Positions 52,939-60,541 of a stretch of 63,724 nt of DNA are shown here, piece after piece. A program made the position numbers and the translations under genes. The notes under the pieces are model-generated. The model worked only from the letters and a program-made list of their open reading frames with translations. It did not search any database and was not told where the DNA came from. Each line of letters begins with the position of its first letter. Within the stretch, counting starts at the first letter, position 1. Origin of the DNA: Kiritimatiellia bacterium (GTDB lineage Bacteria > Verrucomicrobiota > Kiritimatiellia > RFP12 > UBA1067); contig JAFTCL010000051.1 of NCBI GenBank assembly GCA_017454745.1, positions 1-63,724 of the forward strand. The letters run 5' to 3'.

Positions 52939-53664
52939 TCACATGCGGAAATCCTTGCCGAGGTAGAGACGGCGCGCCGTCTCGTCGCTCACCAGGAAGT
53001 CGCTGGACCCCTCACACAAAACCTGCCCGTCGTAAACCAGATAGGCACGGTCAACAATCGACAGGGTCTCGCGCACATTGTGGTCGGTCACAATGATGCC
53101 CAATCCCCGGTCGCGCAAATCCTTCACAATCTCCTGAATGTCGTGCACCGCCAACGGATCCACCCCGCTGAACGGCTCATCAAGCATCAGGATCGCGGGC
53201 TTCCGAACCAACGCCCGCGCAATCTCCAACTTGCGGCGCTCGCCGCCGCTCAGCGTGTACGCCCGCTGTTTGGCAACCTTGGTCAAGTTCAGCCCGCCCA
53301 ACAGCTCGTCCAGCCGTTCCCGGCGCTCCGCCTTGGACAGCTCTTCCAGCGTCTCCAAGATTGCCATCACATTTTCTTCAACGGTCAGCTTGCGGAAAAT
53401 CGACGCCTCCTGCGCCAAATAACCCAGCCCGCGTCTAGCCCGCTGGAACACCGGCATCGCCGTGATGTCCTCGCCGCGGAACGAAACCGTACCGCTGTTC
53501 GGACGAACCAGCCCGACCACCATGTAGAAGGTGGTGGTCTTCCCGGCGCCGTTCGGCCCCAGCAAACCCACAATCTCGCCGCACGAGGCGTGGAGCGATA
53601 TCCCGTTCACCACCGTGCGTTGGCCGTATTCCTTAACCAGGCTCTCCGCTGTCAAATCAGGCAT
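52939..53664 (-). CDS. lptB: LPS export ABC transporter ATPase
   Basis: A 241-residue cytoplasmic ATPase powering LPS extraction by LptFG. Walker A is GLLGPNGAGKTTTF, the Q-loop region is GYLAQEASIFRKLTVEENV, the signature is TLSGGERRKLEIARAL, Walker B is LMLDEPFSGVDP and the H-loop is VTDHNVRETL. AQEASIFRKL is diagnostic of LptB. The ATG (MPDLTAES) is preferred to a TTG two codons earlier. lptF and lptG are not in the window. Confidence 0.97.
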   Translation of the reverse strand: MPDLTAESLVKEYGQRTVVNGISLHASCGEIVGLLGPNGAGKTTTFYMVVGLVRPNSGTVSFRGEDITAMPVFQRARRGLGYLAQEASIFRKLTVEENVMAILETLEELSKAERRERLDELLGGLNLTKVAKQRAYTLSGGERRKLEIARALVRKPAILMLDEPFSGVDPLAVHDIQEIVKDLRDRGLGIIVTDHNVRETLSIVDRAYLVYDGQVLCEGSSDFLVSDETARRLYLGKDFRM

Positions 53665-53685
53665 AGTCAAAAATCCCGTTACCGG

Positions 53686-54306
53686 TCACTCTTTCGGAGT
53701 TTCTTTCTCCGGACGGTCCCCGCCCTCGCCTTTCGGCTTTTCCTTCTCCGGGTGATCGCCGCCCTCGTCCTTGTCGTGCTTCTTGCCTTCGCCCAGCGCG
53801 CCGATGTCCCCGGCTTTCCTGAACGTACCCGGAGGCAACACCACCTTGCTGCCGGCCGAAACCTCCATCCGCTCGTCGTCGAGCCAGAAGGTTATGCGCT
53901 CGCCGCGAACTTCGCCGCCGCGGTTACCGCCGTTAAAGAGTCTGGCGTTGCCGGTCATCACGATCTGACCGTTTTCCTTGGTGTAAACCGCCTTGTCGCA
54001 GGAGGCGCTGCGGATCTCGTTGGTGATTACCACGTTGCCCACCGCCAGAATCTGCTTGACGTCGTTAGTCCCGTCCAGAAACACCAGCAGCCGTTTGGAA
54101 CGCAACACAAAACGCTCATCATCCACCAGCACGTTATTGTCAAAGAGAATCACACCCTCCTTGTTGTCAAACTCGATCTTGTCGGCGGTAATCACCGATT
54201 CCCGCTGCGGGGCCTTTTTATCCTGTTTTAGGGCGGACTTCAGATCCAAACCGCCGCAAAACAGCGCGGCAACCGCCACCACCGCGAACATCCAAACTCT
54301 TTTCAT
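53686..54306 (-). CDS. lptA: LPS transport periplasmic protein, LptA/OstA domain
   Basis: A 206-residue exported protein with signal peptide about 1-19. The OstA/LptA beta-jellyroll (ITADKIEFDNKEGVILFDNNV, VVITNEIRSASCDKAVY, IVMTGNARLFNG) forms the periplasmic LPS bridge. The last ~45 residues are a highly charged Lys/Glu/Gly/Pro tail with a repeated GGD-PEKE motif, unusual for LptA, possibly disordered or wall-contacting. It lies between the LptC-like gene and lptB. Confidence 0.9.
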   Translation of the reverse strand: MKRVWMFAVVAVAALFCGGLDLKSALKQDKKAPQRESVITADKIEFDNKEGVILFDNNVLVDDERFVLRSKRLLVFLDGTNDVKQILAVGNVVITNEIRSASCDKAVYTKENGQIVMTGNARLFNGGNRGGEVRGERITFWLDDERMEVSAGSKVVLPPGTFRKAGDIGALGEGKKHDKDEGGDHPEKEKPKGEGGDRPEKETPKE

Positions 54307-54326
54307 GGCATCATCCTCTTGCGTTG

Positions 54327-54866
54327 CTACAGTTTGATCCCGGAAAACCGTCGGGTCCGGATCTCACATTCCGACAAGATCTTGAGGAACTCGTCGGTGG
54401 CCGAAAAATACAAACCGCGTCCCTTGATGTGCTCGCTGCCCCAGTCAACCTTCACCGCCCCGCGGCAATACCCCTGCTTCGATGGCCGGTCCAGCAGACA
54501 GTCATCGGTGGTCAGCACCGCCTCCACGTTACCGTCGTTGTTCAACAGCTCCACCTTAACATTCTCGGCAAAAATGGTATTTTTGTCGAAAACCTGCGCC
54601 TTGCCGGCCTGAAGTCTGGCTTTGACCCGACCGTCGGGGAAATATTCCAGCGGCAGGGTCAGGTTTTCCATCGGACTGTTCATCGCGGCCCGGAACGATT
54701 CCCAGCGCTGCTCCAACTCCTGCCAGGTGACTTTTGGCGCCTCTGGCTTGGCGGCCGGTGTTTCCGGAGCGGGCGCGGCAGCAACTTCCGGCTTTGCGGC
54801 GGGTTCCCCGCCGCAAACCGTAATCACCGCCGCAAACGCGCAAATCGCCAACCGCAGTTTTTTCAT
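54327..54866 (-). CDS. lptC: LptC-like LPS export protein
   Basis: A 179-residue exported protein. A signal sequence ends near residue 19 with a single Cys (TVCGGE). An Ala/Pro-rich linker follows, then a beta-taco-like domain (FPDGRVKARLQAGKAQVFDKN, IFAENVKVELLNNDGN, IKGRGLYFSATDEFLKI) as in LptC and LptA. Position between kdsB and lptA supports LptC; sequence alone shows only the shared fold. The start overlaps the kdsB stop (ATGA). Confidence 0.78.
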   Translation of the reverse strand: MKKLRLAICAFAAVITVCGGEPAAKPEVAAAPAPETPAAKPEAPKVTWQELEQRWESFRAAMNSPMENLTLPLEYFPDGRVKARLQAGKAQVFDKNTIFAENVKVELLNNDGNVEAVLTTDDCLLDRPSKQGYCRGAVKVDWGSEHIKGRGLYFSATDEFLKILSECEIRTRRFSGIKL

Positions 54867-55621
54867 TGTCCTTCACCTAGCCCAAACCGTTCGCGCAACA
54901 GCGGCTCAATCGCCTTGGCGTCTTCCGGGGTGTCAACCCCCACGCCCGGCTCGTCGGTCCTGATCACGGCAATCCTTCCGCCGATGTACAGCGCCCGCAA
55001 CTGTTCCAACTTCTCCGTCAACTCCAACTCGCAAGGCGGTTCTTTAACGAACCGCTTCAGAAACGCCCCGCGGTAGGCGTATATCCCCAAATGACGCAAA
55101 TAAAGACCGCCAGACAAATCGGCCTCGCCGTCACGCCGGAACGGGATCGGCAACCGCGAAAAATACAGCGCGTCGCCTTCACGGGCGGTAACAACCTTGA
55201 CCACGGTGGTTGCCGCCAAATCGCGCGGATTGCGGATCGGGGTGGCGGCGGTGGCCATCGCCAATCCGGGATCGTCGCGCATGCGCTCCGCCAACCCGTC
55301 AATCAGCGCGGGGTTGATCAGCGGCTCGTCGCCCTGGATGTTGACCACGATATCGTCATCCTGGGGCTGCGCCGCCTCCGCCACGCGGTCGGTCCCCGAG
55401 GGATGGTCGGCCCGCGTCATTACCGCGCATCCGCCAAACGCCCGGACGGCGTCGGCGATGCGGGCATCGTCCGTAGCGACCAGCACCGAGTCCAGCAACT
55501 TCGCCCGGCTGGCCGCTTCGACCACCCACTGCACCAAGGGCTTGCCGCAAATCGGATGCAGGCTCTTGCCCGGAAAACGCGTTGACCCCCAACGCGAAGG
55601 AATGACCCCGATAATGCGCAT
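54863..55621 (-). CDS. kdsB: CMP-KDO synthetase (3-deoxy-manno-octulosonate cytidylyltransferase)
   Basis: A 252-residue cytosolic enzyme that activates KDO with CTP for the LPS inner core. IPSRWGSTRFPGKSL is the nucleotide-binding loop; VVNIQGDEPLI and YLRHLGIYAYRGAFL are the other conserved blocks. It heads the run kdsB-lptC-lptA-lptB-hpf-hprK-ptsH-ptsI, with a 4-base overlap to the next gene. Confidence 0.96.
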   Translation of the reverse strand: MRIIGVIPSRWGSTRFPGKSLHPICGKPLVQWVVEAASRAKLLDSVLVATDDARIADAVRAFGGCAVMTRADHPSGTDRVAEAAQPQDDDIVVNIQGDEPLINPALIDGLAERMRDDPGLAMATAATPIRNPRDLAATTVVKVVTAREGDALYFSRLPIPFRRDGEADLSGGLYLRHLGIYAYRGAFLKRFVKEPPCELELTEKLEQLRALYIGGRIAVIRTDEPGVGVDTPEDAKAIEPLLRERFGLGEGQ

Positions 55622-55649
55622 GTAGCGAAACCTTTCCTACAAAGAACCG

Positions 55650-56075
55650 TTATTTCTTTACCGGCGGCTGGGCATGGCCGGGAGTCGGCTTGGCGGAACC
55701 GCCTTTGGGCGGGACGTTCTTTCCGCCGGCTGCCGGACGCGGAACGCCGGAAGAGGTGGGACGGTGGTTGAAACCGCCGGGCTGCCCGCGGTCAGCCTTG
55801 CCGGGATGCTTTCCGACAGCCGCCATGCCGGGCTTGCTCGGGGCCGGAGCCATCGGCTTGCCGCCGTGCGGTGCAACCACGGGCTTATGATGCGTCGGGG
55901 CCGGGGCCGGGTGCGCATTGGTGGGGCCATGGTGGTGCGAACCGCCGCCGGGGACAACGTAGACAGGTCTTCCGCCGTCATGGTGGTCACTATGGTGATG
56001 ATGGTGGCAACCGCTGCTAAAACCAACGCCTACCGCCACCAGTAAGGATACCGCCAAAACCGTATTCAGCTTCAT
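55650..56075 (-). CDS. His/Pro/Gly-rich small lipoprotein
   Basis: A 141-residue protein. The signal peptide ends in GFSSGC, a lipobox, followed at once by five His and then HSDHHDGG. The rest is low-complexity Pro/Gly/His/Lys (SHHHGPTNAHPAPAPTHHK, GGKPMAPAPSKPG), without a folded domain. After lipidation the His cluster would sit at the membrane surface, so metal binding (Ni, Zn, Cu) is a reasonable guess. AAAGGAG seven bases before the ATG strongly supports the start. No known family is recognised. Confidence 0.75.
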   Translation of the reverse strand: MKLNTVLAVSLLVAVGVGFSSGCHHHHHSDHHDGGRPVYVVPGGGSHHHGPTNAHPAPAPTHHKPVVAPHGGKPMAPAPSKPGMAAVGKHPGKADRGQPGGFNHRPTSSGVPRPAAGGKNVPPKGGSAKPTPGHAQPPVKK

Positions 56076-56204
56076 TTCAAAACTCCTTTGCCAAGTGAAC
56101 AATACACAATAACCCAAGAAACAACATTATGATATCAAAAAAACCGGCGACAAGCAAGCGCAGAAAAATTATTGCGCTGCTCTTTTTACCGACATTGGAC
56201 CCGA

Positions 56205-57737
56205 TCAGTGCGTTTTCACCTCAACCTCGCCCAGCGAATTCGCCTTTAACGTCTCATCCCACATACCCGCATTGGCAAAACGGATGGGACGGCGCGGCGT
56301 TTCGCCGGGTTTTTCGTCCTGCAACGGGGCCGCGACGCGAAGATATACGGCGCATTTCCCGGCTTTCAAATCGCGGGGAACATCGAACCACACTTCCACC
56401 CTGCGTTTTCCGCCACCCTCCAGCGAAGAGAAGTCGAAATCCCCCAGAACCGCGCTCGAAACGTTCGTAACGCCCCCCGAAACCAAAACCGCCTCGGCGC
56501 GGGACGGCAGAAGCAGTTTCCCGAAACCGGTGTTCTCCACCTTCAACGAGAACTGTGCGCGCTTTCCGCACACTAGGGTCTTGGGCAAACTGGCGTCACG
56601 CAAAACAAAACGGTAGCCCATGTGGTCCAGCATGAACTTGTGGAGATCCAGCCCGTCGTACTCTTTCAGTTCCGGCATTCCGTCAAAACGGAATGTTTCG
56701 ACGCTGAACGTCTTCCCGGCGATGAATGCGCAGAGCGAATGCTTCTTGTCTCCGACGTTTCTAAGATAATTGAGATGCGTCTCGTACCAGTCCTTGACAA
56801 TATTCCACTTCTCGATGTTGAACAGGTCCCCGCTCTTCTCACGGTTCTTTTCCAGCCAATCGAGACTCACATAGGCAAGCTCCCCGCCATACGGATGGTC
56901 GCCGAATGTATTGAGCAGCTGACATCCGCACTCGCGCTTCCAATGGCCCGACCAGGTGCCGTAGTCCCACCATGTGCCGAGGTATCCGTCATTGTACATT
57001 CCGAACCGCCGCAGATCAGCGTCCCGGAACGGCAGCATGTCAAGCGTGCCGACGGTGTTCGTGCCGATGTAGGACGCGATGTAATGCGGAGTCCGCACCA
57101 GAATCGAGATATTGGTCGAAAGGTTATCACAGTACGTTTTTAACACGCGGTTCATGTACTCCGGTTTGCAGTAGTCCGACGAGTGCATCTCCGCCCAAGG
57201 GCCGGCCACTCCGGCCTCCACGCCAACCACCACGTCGTCATAGTCCGCCATGATCTTCGAGAGATCGCGGACATGACCCAGCACGATGTCAAAGTCCGAC
57301 GGCTCACAACCGCAAGAGTCGCTCCACGTGTAGCCAAGCCGTACGATTAAGGACCCGCCTTTCTGCCGCGTCTCCTCAAGATACCGCCGCACGTCCGCCT
57401 TCATCGCGTCCGTGAGCGGCATATCCACCCCGCCCACGCGGTTGGTCGGCACGGCATGCTTGCCCTGGACGCGCCCGCCTGAAAACCGGCTCAGCTCCCA
57501 AAGCGACGAGTTGTACGCCTTCGCGCCCTTCCACTTCGGCAGCCCATCGGGCTTGAACACGTTCCAGCCGCCCGGCGCGTAACCCCGCGCCGGGCCGGTG
57601 AAAGTTTCTTTTCCGTCTTCATACGAAATGTCGGGTCTGAAACAGTTTTTGGCCGCGACTTCCGCCTGGGAAATGCATCCGGTATGCATTCCCCCAATTG
57701 CCGCCGCGAGGATTAAAAATGCTGTCGCTTTTTTCAT
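56205..57737 (-). CDS. DUF4832/DUF4874-like secreted lipoprotein
   Basis: A 510-residue lipoprotein (lipobox MHTGC, Cys ~21). The central part resembles the barrel-like DUF4874/DUF4832 proteins of glycan-degrading bacteria: FTGPARGYAPGGWN near the start, LIVRLGYTWSD, VVVGVEAGVAGPWAEMHSS with a candidate acidic pair, and FGMYNDGYLGTWWDYGTW. The C-terminal ~130 residues are an Ig-like sandwich (AQFSLKVENTGFGKLL, KAGKCAVYLRVA). The start overlaps the GH27 stop by four bases, so the two are translationally coupled and probably act on the same glycan. The activity is not established. Confidence 0.72.
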   Translation of the reverse strand: MKKATAFLILAAAIGGMHTGCISQAEVAAKNCFRPDISYEDGKETFTGPARGYAPGGWNVFKPDGLPKWKGAKAYNSSLWELSRFSGGRVQGKHAVPTNRVGGVDMPLTDAMKADVRRYLEETRQKGGSLIVRLGYTWSDSCGCEPSDFDIVLGHVRDLSKIMADYDDVVVGVEAGVAGPWAEMHSSDYCKPEYMNRVLKTYCDNLSTNISILVRTPHYIASYIGTNTVGTLDMLPFRDADLRRFGMYNDGYLGTWWDYGTWSGHWKRECGCQLLNTFGDHPYGGELAYVSLDWLEKNREKSGDLFNIEKWNIVKDWYETHLNYLRNVGDKKHSLCAFIAGKTFSVETFRFDGMPELKEYDGLDLHKFMLDHMGYRFVLRDASLPKTLVCGKRAQFSLKVENTGFGKLLLPSRAEAVLVSGGVTNVSSAVLGDFDFSSLEGGGKRRVEVWFDVPRDLKAGKCAVYLRVAAPLQDEKPGETPRRPIRFANAGMWDETLKANSLGEVEVKTH

Positions 57738-59434
57738 GGAATTTTTTCCTTTCGCGATAATTCCAGCGACTTTATGATCCACATGCGGTCAATTGCCGGG
57801 AGCGGTTCGCTGTCATTGAATAGGCATACTTCGTTAAGCCCCGGCTTCAATTCCACGCGAAAATTGACAACGCCCTTTTCGTCCTTGGCCCCTTCTGCGC
57901 TTACTATTCCATTGACCCGCGCCGCCACAGTCCCGCCTTCGCCCGCCGTCACCACAGACATTCTGTATTCCCCGCCGTTTTCGCTCCAGACACGTTCCCA
58001 AACAATGAAGTTGTCCTTGCGCCCGCCAGCGCCCGTCACGACCATCCCGCCAGCTGCATTGTCCTTCTTTTCGTAGTATGCGGTTTTGACTTTCTTCGCG
58101 TCGTGCAGCTTCTGGTATGTCGGGAGAAAGGCAGTCTCCGCCTCGTAACGCGTCCGTTCCAATCGTTTTTCCGCCTCGACACGGAAGATGCGAGTACCGT
58201 GCGGCGGTACGGTTACGTAGAACATACTGCGCAAGCCGTAAAGCGAGCTATCCCCCAAAGACGAGTCGATCTCCGCCTCGGTAAGATCCCGTTGCGCCGT
58301 GAGGTCGCGTACGTGGAGAAGCTTCCCGTCAAGGTCGAGATCCCCAAACGGGCCAAACGCCGCCATAAGCTTCTTCTCCTTGTCCTCAAGATTGACAAAC
58401 GCGACGGCCCTCACTGTGCCGAACGGCTTCTCAAGATCACGCACGAGAACGTACGCGTCTCCGTTACGCTCCGCTACATACGCCTGCGGCGCGGCGGTGT
58501 CCTGATCGAGCGCAATCAAATCGGTATTTTTGAGGAGCGCGAGCGTCTTGGGCTTCGATTTGAGCTGTTCGAGGTCGCAACCTATGAGAAGCGGGGAACT
58601 CATCAGGCACCACACGGCGAAGTGGGTCTGATCCTCCTCGTCCGTGAACCCGCGCCCAACCTCAAGCATATCCATGTCGTTGTACGCACCGGGCGCCGCG
58701 TAGGCGGAAAGGTAGAGATTCTCCTTAATGATCGCCTTAACGCGTCCCCACGTCGGGTTGATGTCCGCGCTGATGCGCCAGGAACTTCCGATTTCGCGCA
58801 CCCAAGTGCCGGGATAGTTCCAGCGGCAAACGTTAATCCGGACACCGGGTTTTACCGAGTCGATGGCCTTGCGGATTGCGGTGTACCGGTCGCGCTCGTC
58901 GAGCGAAAGGTGCTTTGCGTTCTGACAGCGGTCACCGCCGCAAAAGTCGATCTTGATGAAGTCGAAGCCAAGCTCGTTGAAAAAGAATTCCGCGTCCTGC
59001 TTCTCGTGTTTGTAGAGGCCCACGCCCGAACCCAGCACGTCTTTATCCCAAAAACATCCGCACGTGTCCTCACCCGCGTCGGAGTAAATCCCCGCCTTCA
59101 GCCTAAGGCCGTGTATATGATCCACAACCCCTTTGAGCCCGTTGGGGAAACGTTGCGGATGCGTCTTTAGCTTTCCTCCGGCATCGCGTCCGCCGAAATA
59201 CCCGTCATCAATATTGACATACCGGTAACCGCACTTGTCCAACCCCAACTCGACCATTAAACTTGCCTGTTTCTTGATGAGTTCTTCCGAAATGTTCACC
59301 CGGTAGGTGTTCCAGCTCGACCATCCCATCGTTGGCGTTTCTGCGCCCGACGCTTTTTCAGCTGAAATTCCATTAGCCGCCACACCGTAATATGCGGCAA
59401 ACAAGAACAAGACTGTGACTGGTAAAACCGTCAT
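57734..59434 (-). CDS. Secreted GH27 alpha-galactosidase with CBM35-like domain
   Basis: A 566-residue exported enzyme; the N-terminal hydrophobic segment (VLPVTVLFLFAAYYGVA) is a signal. GH27 blocks: TPTMGWSSWNTYRV, YRYVNIDDGYFGGRD, FDFIKIDFCGGD (nucleophile Asp) and SSWRISADINPTW (acid/base Asp). A C-terminal sandwich (RYEAETAFLPT to GLNEVCLFNDSE) resembles CBM35-type modules. GH27 enzymes remove alpha-galactose or alpha-N-acetylgalactosamine. GGAG seven bases before the ATG supports the start. A second alpha-galactosidase (GH36) lies at 31104-33098. Confidence 0.88.
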   Translation of the reverse strand: MTVLPVTVLFLFAAYYGVAANGISAEKASGAETPTMGWSSWNTYRVNISEELIKKQASLMVELGLDKCGYRYVNIDDGYFGGRDAGGKLKTHPQRFPNGLKGVVDHIHGLRLKAGIYSDAGEDTCGCFWDKDVLGSGVGLYKHEKQDAEFFFNELGFDFIKIDFCGGDRCQNAKHLSLDERDRYTAIRKAIDSVKPGVRINVCRWNYPGTWVREIGSSWRISADINPTWGRVKAIIKENLYLSAYAAPGAYNDMDMLEVGRGFTDEEDQTHFAVWCLMSSPLLIGCDLEQLKSKPKTLALLKNTDLIALDQDTAAPQAYVAERNGDAYVLVRDLEKPFGTVRAVAFVNLEDKEKKLMAAFGPFGDLDLDGKLLHVRDLTAQRDLTEAEIDSSLGDSSLYGLRSMFYVTVPPHGTRIFRVEAEKRLERTRYEAETAFLPTYQKLHDAKKVKTAYYEKKDNAAGGMVVTGAGGRKDNFIVWERVWSENGGEYRMSVVTAGEGGTVAARVNGIVSAEGAKDEKGVVNFRVELKPGLNEVCLFNDSEPLPAIDRMWIIKSLELSRKEKIP

Positions 59435-59467
59435 AAACCATCTCCATTTCTTTGTTAAAACATTTTT

Positions 59468-59497
59468 ATTGTAACAACTGGCGCATATCCCGCGCAA
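59468..59497 (-). promoter_or_regulatory. Candidate promoter of the GH27 operon
   Basis: On the minus strand: TTGCGC, an 18-base spacer, then TACAAT preceded by TGT (extended -10), about 34 bases upstream of the ATG. Confidence 0.45.
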
Positions 59498-59562
59498 GCC
59501 AATTTCCCGACGAGAAAAAAATTAGACTAAACTAACTTTTGTGCTTGCACATCCTACGCGGA

Positions 59563-59919
59563 TTATGTTATCTTACCCGCGTTCTCCGCAAATTGTAACA
59601 ACAAGCACCCCGCCCCGTTCCTTTCTCCTTGGGAACGGGGCTCTTTCCGCGGGTCGGCGTCGAAAGACGGGCTCGGGCTATTAAGATTAGGTATCCGCAC
59701 CGTCTCGCGGCTAGCAGGCGGCGGGACAACCGTCCCGTCCGGCACCCGTTCCTTCAGCCACTCCTTCCAATCTTCTTCTGGCTCTTCCCTCGGCATCTTT
59801 CGCCGGGATGGAACATTGATCGAGAAATCATAATATAATTCGGGGCAAACATCCTGCCGCCGAGCCTGCTCTTCATACAATAAAATGAACAGTTCCGCGC
59901 ATAACCGTTCGGGCGACAA
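59563..59919 (-). CDS. Doubtful hypothetical protein
   Basis: A 118-codon frame beginning with TTG (SPERLCAELFILLYEEQAR), no clear ribosome site and no recognised domain. Its middle is charged (PREEPEEDWKEWLKERV). The frame contains the hairpin CCCCGTTCC / GGAACGGGG near 59615-59640. It lies between the GH27 promoter and the decayed transposase copy and may be a remnant rather than an active gene. Confidence 0.25.
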   Translation of the reverse strand: MSPERLCAELFILLYEEQARRQDVCPELYYDFSINVPSRRKMPREEPEEDWKEWLKERVPDGTVVPPPASRETVRIPNLNSPSPSFDADPRKEPRSQGERNGAGCLLLQFAENAGKIT

Positions 59920-60138
59920 ATTATTTCCCGCTAGGGATTAGGCTGGTTCCGGAGTTCATCGAGCCGACGGTCGAATTCGTCATAGATGTCGTCAAAATCA
60001 TCAAAGTCTTCGACAAAGACAATTTACCATAATCTCGCCCCGAATCGCAAGAGAATCCAATGTCCTACGAAAATCTTCGCAATGAAAACAAATCCCGATT
60101 GAAAACCAAATTAGTGTCAAGTCTCGGTTATAAGTTAA
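59920..60138. other. Short non-genic stretch with an acidic coding relic
   Basis: On the minus strand, a 29-codon open stretch between two stops (about 59931-60023) encodes DDFDDIYDEFDRRLDEL and ends NQPNP before TAG. It has no usable start, and looks like the 3' end of a lost gene. Nothing else is supported here. Confidence 0.35.
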
Positions 60139-60209
60139 CGCAAGAACACTTGGCATAGGTGCAATTTGTCCTCGAAGTGCTGAATCAAGCGCTCCCTTTG
60201 GCGACCGCC
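60139..60209. repeat. 71-bp direct repeat, left copy
   Basis: Near-identical to 60471-60541 (starts CGCAAGAACACTTGGCATAG, ends TTTGGCGACCGCC). The two copies bracket the deleted transposase fragment and include the 3' end of the full transposase gene. Confidence 0.85.
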
Positions 60210-60321
60210 AGATTTTGGAACGCGCTTGTAGGCGAGATATGCGTGCGAGCACCGCACCTGAATGATATTCGGCGAGTCGAGAAGAAAGAGATTGCCGATG
60301 GCCGAGAAATGGGCATTAAAG

Positions 60322-60341
60322 CTCGGCGCTCCCGCGCCGAG
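60322..60341. repeat. REP-like palindrome, copy 1 (in pseudogene)
   Basis: Eight-bp stem CTCGGCGC / GCGCCGAG with loop TCCC, followed by TACTGAACA. On the minus strand the repeat reads in frame as CSVLGAGAP. Confidence 0.75.
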
Positions 60342-60470
60342 TACTGAACAAAGAGGCCGATCCTCTGCCGAGAGCGGCAGTTTCAAGCATAAATCATTCC
60401 TCTCCATAAATAGCTCGGGGAAAAGCTGCCTTACCACTAGGCGGTGCGGGTTGTCGCGAAGGTAGGTAAA

Positions 60471-60541
60471 CGCATAAACACTTGGCATAGGTGTAATTTG
60501 TCCTCGAAGTGCTGAATCAAGCGCCTCCTTTGGCGACCGCC
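60471..60541. repeat. 71-bp direct repeat, right copy
   Basis: Second copy of the repeat at 60139-60209, differing at a handful of positions. It covers the last codons and stop of the transposase-like gene. Confidence 0.85.

Larger units (their letters stand above)
60135..60488 (-). pseudogene. Deletion derivative of the RAYT-like transposase gene
   Basis: Translation gives an internal transposase fragment (YLRDNPHRLVVRQLFPELFM, LFLLDSPNIIQVRCSHAYLAY, KRVPKSGG) joined abruptly to sequence from beyond the gene's 3' end (ERLIQHFEDKLHL). The matching parts of the intact gene are separated by about 440 bases holding the whole C-terminal domain, so this copy lost that domain and the N-terminal HUH part. 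The joint falls at GGCGGTCGCCAAAGG, a sequence present at the 3' end of the full copy. Confidence 0.75.

Noticed and set aside
52246..54231. 661-codon plus-strand frame opposite hprK, hpf, lptB and lptA
   Set aside because: It crosses four well-identified minus-strand genes and shows no protein family features.
59613..59640. Hairpin CCCCGTTCC/GGAACGGGG as a strong terminator
   Set aside because: It is not followed by a clean T tract on either strand and lies inside an uncertain reading frame.
60139..60541. Direct repeats as a CRISPR array
   Set aside because: Only two 71-bp copies flanking gene-derived sequence; no regular spacers and no cas genes.
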